A stretch of DNA of 64,000 nucleotides from assembly GCA_905250115.1 (NCBI GenBank), contig CAJNOI010000091.1:186001-250000 (forward strand). The letters run 5' to 3'. The DNA comes from Adineta steineri. Lineage: Eukaryota > Rotifera > Eurotatoria > Adinetida > Adinetidae. Both the position numbers and the translations under genes were made by a program. The notes under the pieces were generated by a model that was not told the DNA's origin, searched no databases, and was given only the letters and a program-made list of their open reading frames with translations. Below, piece by piece: positions 36,502 to 48,267 of this stretch; the stretch's first letter is position 1; each line of letters begins with the position of its first letter.

Positions 36502-37653
36502 TGTGTTCTGATTAAAATGAATATGTCAATGTAAATACATAGTGTTTGAATGATTTATATATATTAATCAATATAATATATTGTTGTAAATCTTCTCATT
36601 GACTTGATAAGATCTGATTCGAGGATAAGATAGGATAGACAACAAGTATAAGATGATTCTTCTGTATCAATTGCGTATTTCGAAAATGAAGGTGTTGATG
36701 ACGATGAGAATATCAATGTTCATATAAAAGAAAAAGAGAGAAGAAATCAATAGCGATTGGTTATATATAAATATGAACATAGAAAGAGAGAGAGAGAAAG
36801 AGAAAAGAGAAAATTATTCATTTTTCTTTCGCTCTCTTTCTTTGTTGGTGAGAATTTGCAAGTATTTCTAACACTTTGATGGCAAGTCTCTTTTCGCTTT
36901 CTGTATCACACACACACTATACTGATTTATGTGCACAGTTGAGTCAATTAGTGTCACATTCATGAGATTGACCAACTGCTATATTACTAATGTGTCTACT
37001 ACTCGACAATTGCGATTTATTGCAATGTTATTTTTCTTTTTTCCTATCTTGCCTGATGTCGTATCATCGATCAAATAAATACAAATAATCTTAAGATTAA
37101 TTTTAATAACAATGATATACATAAGTTCATTAAAAAGAAAGAAAAATGATATAAGAACAGAAGGAAAACATATAAAAAATAATTTAATTGGATTCGATCA
37201 ATTCTGTTAAATGAAGCATAGAAAGATCAAATCGAGAGAATTTTCTCGGAATTCGAATGATGAAGAATCCAATCAGATTGTGTCTCACAAGATCCGATGA
37301 AACATCCAAAGTACTATATCAACAATTATGTCATTCGTTCATATGAAACGTTATATTTATGTCAAATATTGCCATCTATATGAAATTTTCTCTAGATAGC
37401 GGTCTCTATTGTAAAATATTTTTCAGGTATTTTAGGTCTATAAAAAGAAAACTGTGAAACGAAGTATTGCTCTACTGTTGTGCAATGACATTTGTCGTTC
37501 TGCTTTTTCGGGTAGTATATATATGAATGTGTTTTCAACATAAGATTCAACCACAAAACAATTTTCTATTGTTATTATAAACCACAGATCGGTAAGAATT
37601 TTACTATTGAAAATTTTGTTTAATTTGTTTTTCAAATATATAATAGAATCGAT
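36502..37653. promoter_or_regulatory. Shared upstream region of Wnt and the PARP-like gene
   Basis: The two genes diverge from this 1.15-kb spacer, so it should hold both promoters. It is AT-rich with GA-rich (36780-36812) and CA-rich (36906-36917) stretches. No specific binding site can be supported. Confidence 0.45.
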
Positions 37654-40600
37654 ATGGACACAAGCACGTCATCATCGTCTGATGACGAAAGTATTGTTGT
37701 AAACAAAAAAACATCAAAAAAAGTTGTTATTAAAGTTAGTATATTTGGAAAATTTTCAAATTAATTTAAATGATTTTTATTTAGAGACCTAAAAAAGTCG
37801 AAAAAAAGAAGAACGTATCTATTAAATCAAAATCCAAGAAACAAACTCGATCAAAAAATACCAGTATTCGTCAGAAATCACAAGTTACTAAGGGATTAGA
37901 TGGAACATATTGGAATGTAAGTTAACAAGTTGTTTTGTTTAGTATACCCATCTGTTTTAACATCTTAGCTTACTCCACCAAGTAACAGTATTACAAAACC
38001 TGTAATTAATTATTCTAAACTCAATGGAGATGATAGTTCATCTGAAGATTCGATAAGTACAGTATCGAAAAATTCATCATCCGATGATGATGATGATATT
38101 TTATATGAAAATGAAACATTTGTTACTTGTCGAAATTCATCCGATGGATTTTATCTTTGTCAAATTTTACAAGATGTTTACAAGCATACAAAAAAGATTT
38201 CTATTCGTTGGTGTTCTGTAATTGGAGAAAAGGGTGACGATACAGAAATTAGTGTACGTACACGTTTTAATTTAACTTATATGGATAAACTTGATCCATG
38301 TACAATTTTATATGTTATACCAAATATTATTCATCATGAAGATGATACATTAGCATTAAAAAAACAAGATATTGTTGAAACTAAACGTCTACTACAAAAA
38401 TCTATTCATGGGGAATCATTGTCTTCAGATGATATGATGGATTTATCAACTGAACATTCAGTTTCTAAAAAGAAATCAGAAAAACATATACATTTCAAAT
38501 CAAATAGTGAAGAAAGTGGTTCTTCAGCTTCATCAACAGAATCTGTCCCGACAAATAAAAAACGTAAAATCCGATCAAATACTAAGAAATCTCGTAAACA
38601 ACCACCAAAAAAACGAGTACGTAAAACACCAGCTAAACGAACAGCAGATGCTTCTGAATCATCCGATAATGATGAAAATGAAGATGATACACCCAAGAAA
38701 AAGAAAAGTATATTTTCTGTTTCGAAAAAATACATAAATATCAATTCATTTTTTTAGCTAAAAAACCTGTTCGAGTACGAAAAACACAATTATTTAAAGT
38801 ACATAGTAATAGTACACTTGAAGAAAATTCAGCAGTCAAAGTCTATGATAAAGAACCATTTTTCGAAGACAAGTACAAACGTTTCTCTTTTGTTTCTTAT
38901 AATATATAAGAAAATGATTTTATTTTAGTTTATCTGTACCATTTATTTCATCATTTGTTCAAAGTAAATTAGCTATACGTGCAGTACTTTTAGATGATAC
39001 AAAACTTTTAAAAAGTCTTATTGATGATGTTGATCATGTTTGTTCGGTAAGCAAAAAAAGCTAATATATAAATAAAAATATCTTGTATTTTATAGGTACA
39101 TGTAAATCGAGGTCTTTATAATGATTTAACACCACTTCATTATGCAATTAAAAATAATAATATTGAAATGGTTAAGATTTTACTTGATGATATTAAGACA
39201 CCGAAAAAAAATCGATGTCCTTTTCCAACTGTTTCAATGGTAACACAAAGTACTGGAAGGTAAAGAAAAATAATTAATTTTTGTTCTCGAAAGTTTTATT
39301 CCTTTGTAACTAGTGCTAATGTTCATACATTTGGCTTTCGTACAGCGCAATTAATGGCAAGTCGAGGAGCTAAAGAAGGCAATAATGCATTAGATAAAGT
39401 AAATTTTCTGTTTATTAAAATCAAATATTTCATTTTTGTTTTGTTTTTTAGGAAAGAATGACATCTCAACGATTCGAAAATGATATTGAATTAATACAAT
39501 ATGCTATGAAAAATAATTGTTCACGTGAAATATATGAATTACTTTTTAAATTATTTAAAAATACAGTTAGAATTCATATTTAGTATTACGAAATATTTTC
39601 TATTCATTTTTTTCTAGCATGGTGATCAGAGAATTTATGAAAGTATTCATAAAATAATTGCAGCTGGTCATCGTAAATTAGCTGCAAGTATTATTCATGA
39701 CATCAAAGATAATACATTTCATGGTTTCAATCAACTTCATTATGCTGTTCTATTTAATGATAATGAAGATTTAACAATTAATCGTGCAGCAAGTGTTTTA
39801 AAGAAAACACAAGCTAATTTTATGGTAATTTTGTTTATTCCCTTTCTCGTAGAGAAGAGTCCAGTAAGAATAAATTGTCTGCTTGCTTGTGTCTCCGCAG
39901 GGTCAAAAAAACATCGAAAATCGATTTTTCAAAAGAAACATTTCGATGCGGGGAGTTCGAATTTGAGGTCTGTTGGGTGGCCATAGTGAGTGGGGCAAAG
40001 GTCAAAAAAACATCGAAAACCTTTTTTCCAGTAAATGCGTAGTGGATGCATTTCTACGAGAAAGAGCTAAGCGAGTCGTTGGAGCGCTACTCATTAAAAT
40101 ATATATATTTATTTAGATAACACCAATACATTGTGCAGCAATTAATCCGAATGCAAAATATTTAAAACAATTATTAAATACAATGCCTGAATATAATATT
40201 CTTGATAAATATGAACGAAGACCAATACATTTTGCTGCTGCATGTGAAGGATCAGATCCACTTGAATATTTGATATCAAAGTAAATAAAATTTCGAAAAT
40301 AAAACTAATCTTTTTTTTGTCTTTATAGACAAGTTACGTTTAATGATGTTGATCGTGGTGGAAATTCTCCATTACATATTGCTGCTATGAATGGTCGTTC
40401 AATAAATGCTGAATTATTATTACGTACAGCAAAAGAAAAATCTACATTAAATGAAACTGATGATGATGAAGTTATTCATAACAAATTTGGTTTTGCTTCA
40501 ATAAATCGTATGAATAAATCACGTTTTTATCCATTACATTTAGCTGTTCTTAACAATCATCTAGTATGTCACTGAATTTAATTCGCATAAAAACAAAAAA

Positions 40601-43600
40601 AAAATTTATTTTATTTTTTTTTAGGATGTTGTTAAAGTTTTAGTTGATTATGAGGCTGATATTGATGCTATAACAAAAGCATCCATAAAAATAACACCAT
40701 TAATGTTAGCTTGTCAAAAAGGTTATTTCGATATAGTCAAATATTTGATTAGTAAAGGTGCAAAAATTGAATTTCGTGATCGTTTTCAACGAACACCACT
40801 TATACATGCATGTATGTGTGGCAATGCCGATATTGTTTCATATTTACTTCATTTGGGTGCGAATGCAAATGTATTTGATTCATCATTAAATACGGCATTA
40901 CATTATGCAATTGCATATGGATGGTATTTTTGTGTACGAATCTTACTTGAAGCCGGAGCAAATATAAATTGTGTTAATTCATGGCAAACAACTTGTTTAG
41001 CAACTGGATTTTTAAAAGGACATTATGGTCTTTGTGATTATCTTCTTACAGATCATAATGCTGATATTAATTTTCGTACGGAAGATGGTTTAACATTAGT
41101 TATGTTAACTGTTAATCTTCAAATATCATCATCAGTTGTCCAACAACTTGAATATGTTGTTAAGAAACATAAAGCAGATTGTACAACTGTTGACGCTAAT
41201 GGAAATAATGCAGTAAATTTTATTGAATTATATGTTTTAGTTTTTGTTTATATCTTTTTATTTTAGTTTCATTATTTAGCTGGAAATCTATCCGATCAAA
41301 ATCAACAAAATATGGTTAGTTGAATATGATTTGGTTAATCTTGTATTTTAGTTTTGCTTTATAGACTAATGATATGAAGGATCTTCTTCGTGATAATTAT
41401 TTAAAAATATCTGAAATTCTTTATGATCATAATTGTGATCCGAATAAAATGAATAATAAATCTCAATCACCATTAATGATTGCTCTTCAAATGGGAAATT
41501 TTATTCTTGTTGATTATTTAGTTGATAAAGCGAAAGTTAATATTAATTCTGATATAAGTCATGATGGTAAAACATTATTACATTATTTTGCTCAAAAATG
41601 TGAGAAATATAATCTGATACAAATTTTACTTAAATTAGTAAGTTATTTTTATATAGAAATAATATTATTAATTTTATTTTCGTAGCCAATTACTGATGAA
41701 ATTAAAACTATGGGTCAGATATTTGATAATAGTGGTCGAACACCGTTGCATTATTGTGCATCGAAATTTAATCGATTTTGTGAAAAACATAAAGTAAATA
41801 TATAAATATATTTAGTTGGAAATAAATATGATTTATTTAGAAATCGAAAGGTACAGAACAATTGAAGAAAAAATATGAATCAATTACTCAAATGATTGTA
41901 TATTGTCTTGAAGCAGCTAATTGTGATCCTAATTGTGAAATCAAATCAGTAGATGAAATCAAAATAGCAAATAAAGAAGAAACCGATGATGATGATAATG
42001 ATGACGACGAAGAAGAAGAAGAACAAGCAAATAGTTCAAGTGAAGATTCTGAAGAAGACGAAGAGAATGAAGAGAATTCAAAAGATGATTCTCCTATAGA
42101 TACTGAAAAATCTGATTTAAAACTTAAAGAAACCAGTATCTTTTCATTATTACGTACTGTTCCATTTATTGATAATACAACAACTCATCCATTAGAATTT
42201 TTTCTTAAAAAATCTAAAAATCTCAATGTATTACATCATAAAACTCATCGTACACCATTATTAGAAGCTATTCATCTTCGACAAATTCAAACAGCACAAA
42301 TGTTAATTAATAATCCATTATGTGATATTAATTTATCAACATCAAATCTTTCTCATGAACGTCAACAAACACCATTAATATCAGCATGTATATTACAATT
42401 ACTACCTGTTATCGATTGTTTATTAAAACAGAATCAATGTGATATTTCATCATCTGATTATAACAATAATCAAGCTATACATTATTTTTTACAAACATCA
42501 GATCGTACAAATGATTATATACATATATTAAATATATTTGTAACAAAACTAAAAAATACATCAAAAAATTCTTTAAATATTCAAGGAAAACATCAACGTA
42601 CACCATTACATATTGCTGTTTATCATAACTTGGGTACAATTGATGCAATAACTAATATTGAAAAAATTTTAATTGATAATGGAAGTGATTTATTGATAAA
42701 AGATAATTTAGGTAATATACCATTACATAATGTTTTTCTAAATAAAAATATTTATGATGATCCTGTTGAATTATGTGTTTTAATTTTAAAATCAATGAAA
42801 TATAAAAATATTGATATGAAAAATAATGAAGGAAATACGCCATTACATTTAGCTGTTGTAAGTTTTTGTTTAAAGAAAATTAAACGAGATAATACTTTTT
42901 TTTTGTTTTAAAGACTAAATGTTCAACAGTATGTGTTATGCTTTTACAACAACATAATGCGAATTTATTAGTTGAAAATAATTTATCAAATTCTATTATT
43001 GGTACTTGTATTGCATCATATCATTTAAATTTATTTATAACATTTCTTCAACAATCAAATGATATTGATCTTGGAAAATTACATAATCTATTAATTACGA
43101 ATATATCATCGACAGATAATGAACAAAATAAATCTCAACCAAATAAAAAACAACAACCAATAATTAGTAAACAAAAGAAAGATGAAAAAAACCTTTGGAA
43201 ATGGAATTTTTCTGAATTACAAAATCCTAAAGAATATGAACAATATTCATTAATCTATTTAATAATTGAACGTGATTGGCAAGGTGCATTATCATTAATT
43301 TTAAATGATATTGATCATTTTCATTTAACATACTTACAAATCATTGAAACAGCTATATTAAATAATAAACTCAATCTTGTTCTTCGTCTTTTATTACGTT
43401 TAAAAGATGAAATTAATTTCCTCGAAATCAATTCATCAAAACAAAATTTATTTCATTTAATTGCAAATATAAATGAATACAATGAAAATTTATTAAAACA
43501 AATTCTTTTATTTCTTAATCAATATGATTTTGATTGGAATACAAAAGATATCTATGGTTGTTATCCATTACATTATGCATGTATCAAACAAAATTATATT

Positions 43601-45488
43601 TTTATTGATTTTCTACGTGAAAAATATACAAGTACATTTGATTTATATCAAATAGATTCATTTAATAATACAGCTAATGGTTTATTATTTTGGTCATTAG
43701 GATCTAATAAAACATTTTCAAATGAAAAACTTCGTTCATTAATTCTATCCGGTAAACAATTAGATTGTTTATGTAATTATAATGATGAAATACTTTTAAA
43801 TTCATTATCATTTGGTTATATTCATTCAATAAAAAACAATATATCTTATCCACCCATGATATCGAATAACAGACAAATATCACCATTAATTCATGCAATT
43901 ATTCATAATAATATTGAATTAGTTAAATTTTTACTTGAACTCAATGCTGATGTGAATTTCTGTGATGAATTTAAACAAACACCACTTATGTATGCTGTTC
44001 GTCAGGTAAATTATTTTAATAAAACCTCTAAAGTCTCTCTCTGCTAAACGTATGGATGTACCGAGAGTTTCGATCAAATGGATTAGGGGTCAAAAAAACA
44101 CCGGTTAAGTAAATGGATGAAAAATAAAGAAGAGGTAGAATTTACTAGATTGAGTTAAGGATCGAGAGGCTCGGGCTCGGTACATCCCTTGTTAAAAGGT
44201 TCTTCTAGAAAATCTTTAGCCTTCGTATTGTATATATTTGCCACAAAGATGGGAAACTCCAACTCCGGAGTTGACGCTTTTTTACTTGGAGTTGGAGTGG
44301 AGTTGGAGTTGCTTACCTCGGGAGTTGCCTATCTCTGATTTACCAACCATTCAAAGTCATATACTACTGATTAAAAGAAAAACTTTTATCTGCTTTTTTT
44401 CTTTATAGAACAATATTGATATAGTTAAATTGTTATTAAATAAAGATCATTGTCTTGAAAATAATCAAACATTACCACAAAAATCATTTACTCGTCGAGT
44501 ACCTCGACGTCGAAATTTCTTTCTTGGGGTAACAACAATGGATTCGAATGAAATATCAAATAAGAATAAATCAACAACATTTGAATTAACATCATCAATT
44601 AATTTAAATGCGATTGATAATGATGGTCGTACATGTATTCATCATTTAATACATCCATGTACTGATTATACATATAGAAATAATATTGAAATACTTCAAT
44701 TACTTCATTCATGTGGTGCATTATTAACAAAAACTGATCGTTTTGGTTTCACACCATTACAATATACTCAAAAAAATAATTCTCAACATTTATTTAATGA
44801 ATTATCAAAATTAATATCTAACAAAACAAATTCAATTCAATCAAAAATCGAACCATTTATTGTTAATGATCCAAATAAAAATCTCTTAACAAAAACAGAT
44901 TTTTATAATGATGCTCAACAACTAATTGATGAATATATCTTATCACATCCAGTAATAACATCGAATACAGCATATAATGTTGATAAATCATCTGGTATGA
45001 ATTTAACCGGTGAAGTATTAATTGATACTGATAAAAATGAACCATATGATGTACGTCTTACAAAAATTGATGTTGGTTATGGTATCATGGGTTTATATAA
45101 TTTTTATCGTATGCAAATAATCAAACATAAAAGTAAAAATAATTTATTTTTCTTGTTTACACATTGGGGACGTATTGGTGATGCTGAAGGTCAACATCAA
45201 CTAACACCCTATTCAACAATCGATGAATGTCAAAAAGAATTTCAAAAAGTTTTTCGAGAAAAAACCGGAAATTTATGGAAAGATACAAATACATTTCAAG
45301 CCAAACCAAAAAAATATATGTTAATAGAATTAAATAAACGTAAACGAAATAAACATTCAAATGTACCTATTGATTTNNNNNNNNNNNNNNNNNNNNNNNN
45401 NNNNNNNNNNNNNNNNNNNNNNNNNNNNNNNNNNNNNNNNNNNNNNNNNNNNNNNNNNNNNNNNNNNNNNNNNNNNGAATATAAATAA
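37654..45488 (+). CDS. Ankyrin-repeat/WGR protein of the PARP family, catalytic end missing in gap
   Basis: Exons: 37654-37734, 37785-37916, 37969-38707, 38758-38872, 38929-39046, 39096-39259, 39314-39398, 39452-39565, 39618-39824, 40117-40280, 40329-40563, 40625-41212, 41267-41314, 41365-41637, 41686-41793, 41841-42857, 42914-44005, 44409 into the gap. About 2080 residues precede the gap. A basic, Ser/Lys-rich N terminus with nuclear-localisation-like clusters is followed by many ankyrin repeats (TPLHYAIKN, TPLIHACMCGNADIVSYLLHLGANAN, TPLHLAV), an acidic run (about 41980-42090) and a WGR domain (FLFTHWGRIGDAEGQHQL). WGR occurs in DNA-dependent PARPs, and ankyrin plus WGR plus PARP matches nematode PME-5. 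The expected regulatory and ADP-ribosyltransferase domains would lie in the 100-N gap. The stop just after the gap is only nominal. Confidence 0.85.
39842..40092 (+). repeat. Dispersed repeat, copy B, in intron 9 of the PARP-like gene
   Basis: Reverse-complement homologue of 15605-15885. It carries two GGTCAAAAAAACATCGAAAA words and GCGGGGAGTTCGAATTTGAG. Its near-ends are inverted repeats (CTTTCTCGTAGA at 39842-39853, TCTACGAGAAAG at 40053-40064). Confidence 0.75.
44054..44187. mobile_element. MITE-like element with GGATGTACCGAG inverted ends
   Basis: GGATGTACCGAG at 44054-44065 and its reverse complement at 44176-44187 bound a 134-bp element in intron 17 of the PARP-like gene. It holds GGGGTCAAAAAAACACCGG, a word also central to the repeat copies at 15605 and 39842, which hints at one larger family. 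The target duplication is not clear. Confidence 0.65.
44244..44337. mobile_element. 94-bp hAT-like MITE with GGAGTT repeats
   Basis: The ends CAAAGATGGGAAACTCC and (opposite strand) CAGAGATAGGCAACTCC are inverted repeats. The 8-bp flanks ATTTGCCA and ATTTACCA match at seven positions. The interior is mostly GGAGTTGG-type tandem repeat. It shares intron 17 with the element at 44054, which explains that intron's 403-bp length. Confidence 0.82.
45377..45476. other. 100-N assembly gap
   Basis: A run of exactly 100 N, the usual placeholder for unknown size. It interrupts the PARP-like gene just after the WGR domain. At least 1 kb would be needed for the regulatory and catalytic domains of a PARP. 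Confidence 0.9.
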
Positions 45489-45874
45489 TAGGTCAGATTA
45501 TTAAACAAATGATTATATTTTTGACAGAATAGAACATACGAAATAGAATAATATATTTTCTTATCATTATTAATTTATACGACACAAAATATTCATACTG
45601 ATGTTAAGTCAATCTTAATTATGAATTGGTAAATAATCATTTTGATTCATATAACATTTTAGAAAGTATTATTTTATTTTCTCTTTTCCACCTACACATA
45701 TTGACTAATGTATCAAGGACTGCTTTCTTTTTTTTCTTCTTCTTCTTCTTTCTCTAAGATAAGACATTTCATTCTATATATAGAGACTCATATATATTCT
45801 TTTAACATTACAGGTATTTGTTACTATTTATTATATTATTCATTCAAGTCAAATATTCATTTTCAACGTGTAAA
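45489..45874. other. Spacer between the PARP-like gene and the next small gene
   Basis: AT-rich with a TTC/CTT run near 45724-45756. An unpaired acceptor (AACATTACAG) ends at 45813, 61 bp before the next start. Confidence 0.45.
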
Positions 45875-46255
45875 ATGTCGAAAAAATTCGAAGCATCTTC
45901 ATCAACATATTTACGCTTAAAAAACGAACGTGGTCATTGGCATAATCAAGCACATAATCCTGCTATTGATAATTATGAAGGCGAACGTCATCAAGCAATG
46001 AATGAATTACAAAAACATCTTGGACAATCTGGAACATCCACGGATGAAATCAAATGTTTAATGGGTGAACCAACACAAATTTTAAATGAACCTGATTTAG
46101 TTCTTCAACATGAATTTAATCGTGAAAATTATACATTTCCTGCTGGCGCTAAAATTTGGATATATGAATGGCGTGGTAATCACGATTATGTATATTTTGT
46201 CATATCAAAAGATAATAAAGTTATTCAATCCGATTGGTATAATGCATTGGAATAA
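45875..46255 (+). CDS. Small conserved-looking protein of unknown function
   Basis: Encodes 126 residues beginning SKKFEASSSTYLRLKNERGHWHNQAHNPAI. The C-terminal 60 residues (CLMGEPTQIL..., IWIYEWRGNHDYVYFVIS, VIQSDWYNALE) have the look of a compact alpha/beta domain. The order helix, G-E-P turn, W-x-Y-x-W strand, then YFV strand recalls the small BamE/SmpA-like fold, but that is an impression and no function follows from it. An in-frame ATG at 45818 would add a hydrophobic leader (LLFIILFIQV) and make a secreted or membrane-targeted form; the acceptor at 45813 keeps that start possible. Single coding exon. It ends 52 bp from the stop of the opposite-strand gene. Confidence 0.7.
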   Translation: MSKKFEASSSTYLRLKNERGHWHNQAHNPAIDNYEGERHQAMNELQKHLGQSGTSTDEIKCLMGEPTQILNEPDLVLQHEFNRENYTFPAGAKIWIYEWRGNHDYVYFVISKDNKVIQSDWYNALE

Positions 46256-46307
46256 AACTTTTGGATATAAATATATATTTTCTTATAAACATTTGGTGTT
46301 TTTTTTT

Positions 46308-46668
46308 TTATGAAACTTGATTTTTTATCATACGAATAAACGAATATACGACAGCGAGAAAAATAAAAAGGAAGAGTAATACAAAAAAAACATAAAAATT
46401 TCTTAGATTTGTTTTCGATTTTGATGATTCATTTAATTCTTGTTGTTGAAAACTTGCTCGTCGACCATTATTAAATGATGGACGACGACTTGAATTAATA
46501 CCATCAGCAATTGGTAAAGATTTTTGTACAGTTAATGTATTTCGCCTATACAAAAAAAGAAAATAAATGAAATTTAATAGATTTATTTCAAAATAATAAA
46601 AAAAGAAACCTCGACTTCTTTCGTTTAGATCTACGATGATGATATTCAGAATTTGATAGTGCACCCAT
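46308..46668 (-). CDS. Small tail-anchored-like membrane protein, proximal first exon form
   Basis: Exons 46668-46610 and 46545-46308 give 98 residues. The N-terminal part is Arg/Lys/Ser-rich (HHRRSKRKKSRR, SSRRPSFNNGRRASF, the latter with RRxS sites typical of basophilic kinases). It is followed by one hydrophobic span near residues 70-92 (FYVFFVLLFLFIFLAVVYSFI) and a short tail (RMIKNQVS), the topology of a tail-anchored protein. Not recognised. The first exon could be replaced by 48267-48074 in the same phase. Confidence 0.6.
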
Positions 46669-48267
46669 TCACTCATCAATTTATCTTAATCAAATTGACT
46701 GGGATTTCTATTTTTGACATGTCATCAATAAGATAATAAGTTTCTTTTGTATCATTTGATTCTTCAAATGATAGAACTATATATATATAAGCCTCGAAAA
46801 AAAAAGAGAAACAAAAGAGAAAATAGAGAAATGGACACATGATGACGATCAATAGTGCTAATACTTGACACCGGCGGTCTATTCATCTAATAAATGAAAG
46901 ATGCCTACGAGCCTGTAACTAATCGTATATCTTGCTCTTCATGTTTATTTACATGTCTTTTTCTCTCGTATTACTTACTATATTAAGAACATCCATACTA
47001 TTTATCAGACTAACTGCTTTTGATAATATACTTCTCTTCTATATATACACTCGATAGAAAATGGAAATTTCTGATATATAAAACACGTAGCATCTACTGG
47101 GTTATAATCATTATCGCGCACGGTCTCTTTGTTGTTGGAATGTATCCTTAGAGAAAATACAAGTTGTTATAAGTTATCAATAATATTCAACAACAAGAGT
47201 AAGAATTATATCTAGATAAAATACCTACTTATTCAAAGTCGTCGTCGTCGTCGATGAATCCATCAATAAATTTCTACTGTCAAATCTAATTTTTTCTATC
47301 AAAATTGAGTATAATACTGTTTGTTATATATTTTCTGGAAAAAGAAAAAAAAATATATCAGACAAGAACGATGATAATGATTAATTTCATTGTTAAAAAA
47401 TATACTGATAAAAAAAACCTGTTACATATTTATTCTCTTTTGTCATAAACTAACTGTAGAAAAAATAGTTTTTTTTATCTTTGTTTAGCATTAGAAAGAA
47501 AGATTCTTTCAATTTTTTTTCATTTTCGATTTCTTCTCTTGGGGCATGCACATATGGTGATCAAAGGACAGGCGTAATTCGAGATGCAATACAAAGTAAG
47601 GGAAAAAGAAAGAAGAGAAACGTGAGGATGTGACGGTAAAATACGCACATTGTATATGATCATGTGTATATTATAGACATACATATATATATATATATAT
47701 AAACAAGAAGGGCAGAGACTAAAGAAATGAAGATAACAAAATGTAAAGAGTATTTATTGCGCAGCCATTAATGATATTACTGAAAACGATTTTATAATAT
47801 AAAATGGAGAAGAGAAAATGATTAATTCATTGACTTTCTTTTCTTTTTTTTTATTACCCAATGTGCAACTTTATAGAACCTTGCCGCAAAAAAAAGAAAG
47901 AACAAAACCATAAAAACGACATTCTAATATACAACAACAAAAAAAAAACTCTTATCTAGTAATCGATTATTAGTTTTTTGGTATGAAAATATTTCTCAAG
48001 AGAAACAATCAGAAATGAGAGAATATTAAAAATAATCTTTTTTGACGATGACGATGACGACGACGTACCTTACCTTTGTAAAACTTTTTTTTCATCTTCA
48101 TCATGGTAAATTGAATTTTGAGATTGTAAATGACTATATACACACATTGAACTTCGACGTTGTGGTATTGATGGTAATGTATTACAATGATTGATCGATT
48201 GAGCTAATTCATGTGTTGTTGGAGTAAGTGTTCGTCTTCCATATCGCATTACTTGAAACGATCGCAT
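46308..48267 (-). CDS. Same membrane protein, candidate distal first exon form
   Basis: Exon 48267-48074 (64 codons plus two bases, ending at a good GTAAGG donor) joins 46545-46308 in phase and gives 143 residues. The distal exon encodes a Ser/Thr/Arg-rich N terminus (RYGRRTLTPTTHELAQ, SIPQRRSSM) in character with the shared part. The intron would be 1528 bp and would span the proximal first exon. Alternative promoters are the simplest reading; a separate small gene is the other. Confidence 0.5.
46669..48073. other. Long intron or spacer of the small membrane-protein gene
   Basis: AT-rich with (AT)n at about 47684-47700 and A-rich runs. A short CGT/GTC repeat lies at 47240-47256. No other gene seen. 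Confidence 0.5.

Noticed and set aside
38406-38744. 112-codon minus-strand frame rich in Phe and Ser
   Set aside because: Antisense of the Lys/Ser/Glu-rich N terminus of the PARP-like protein.
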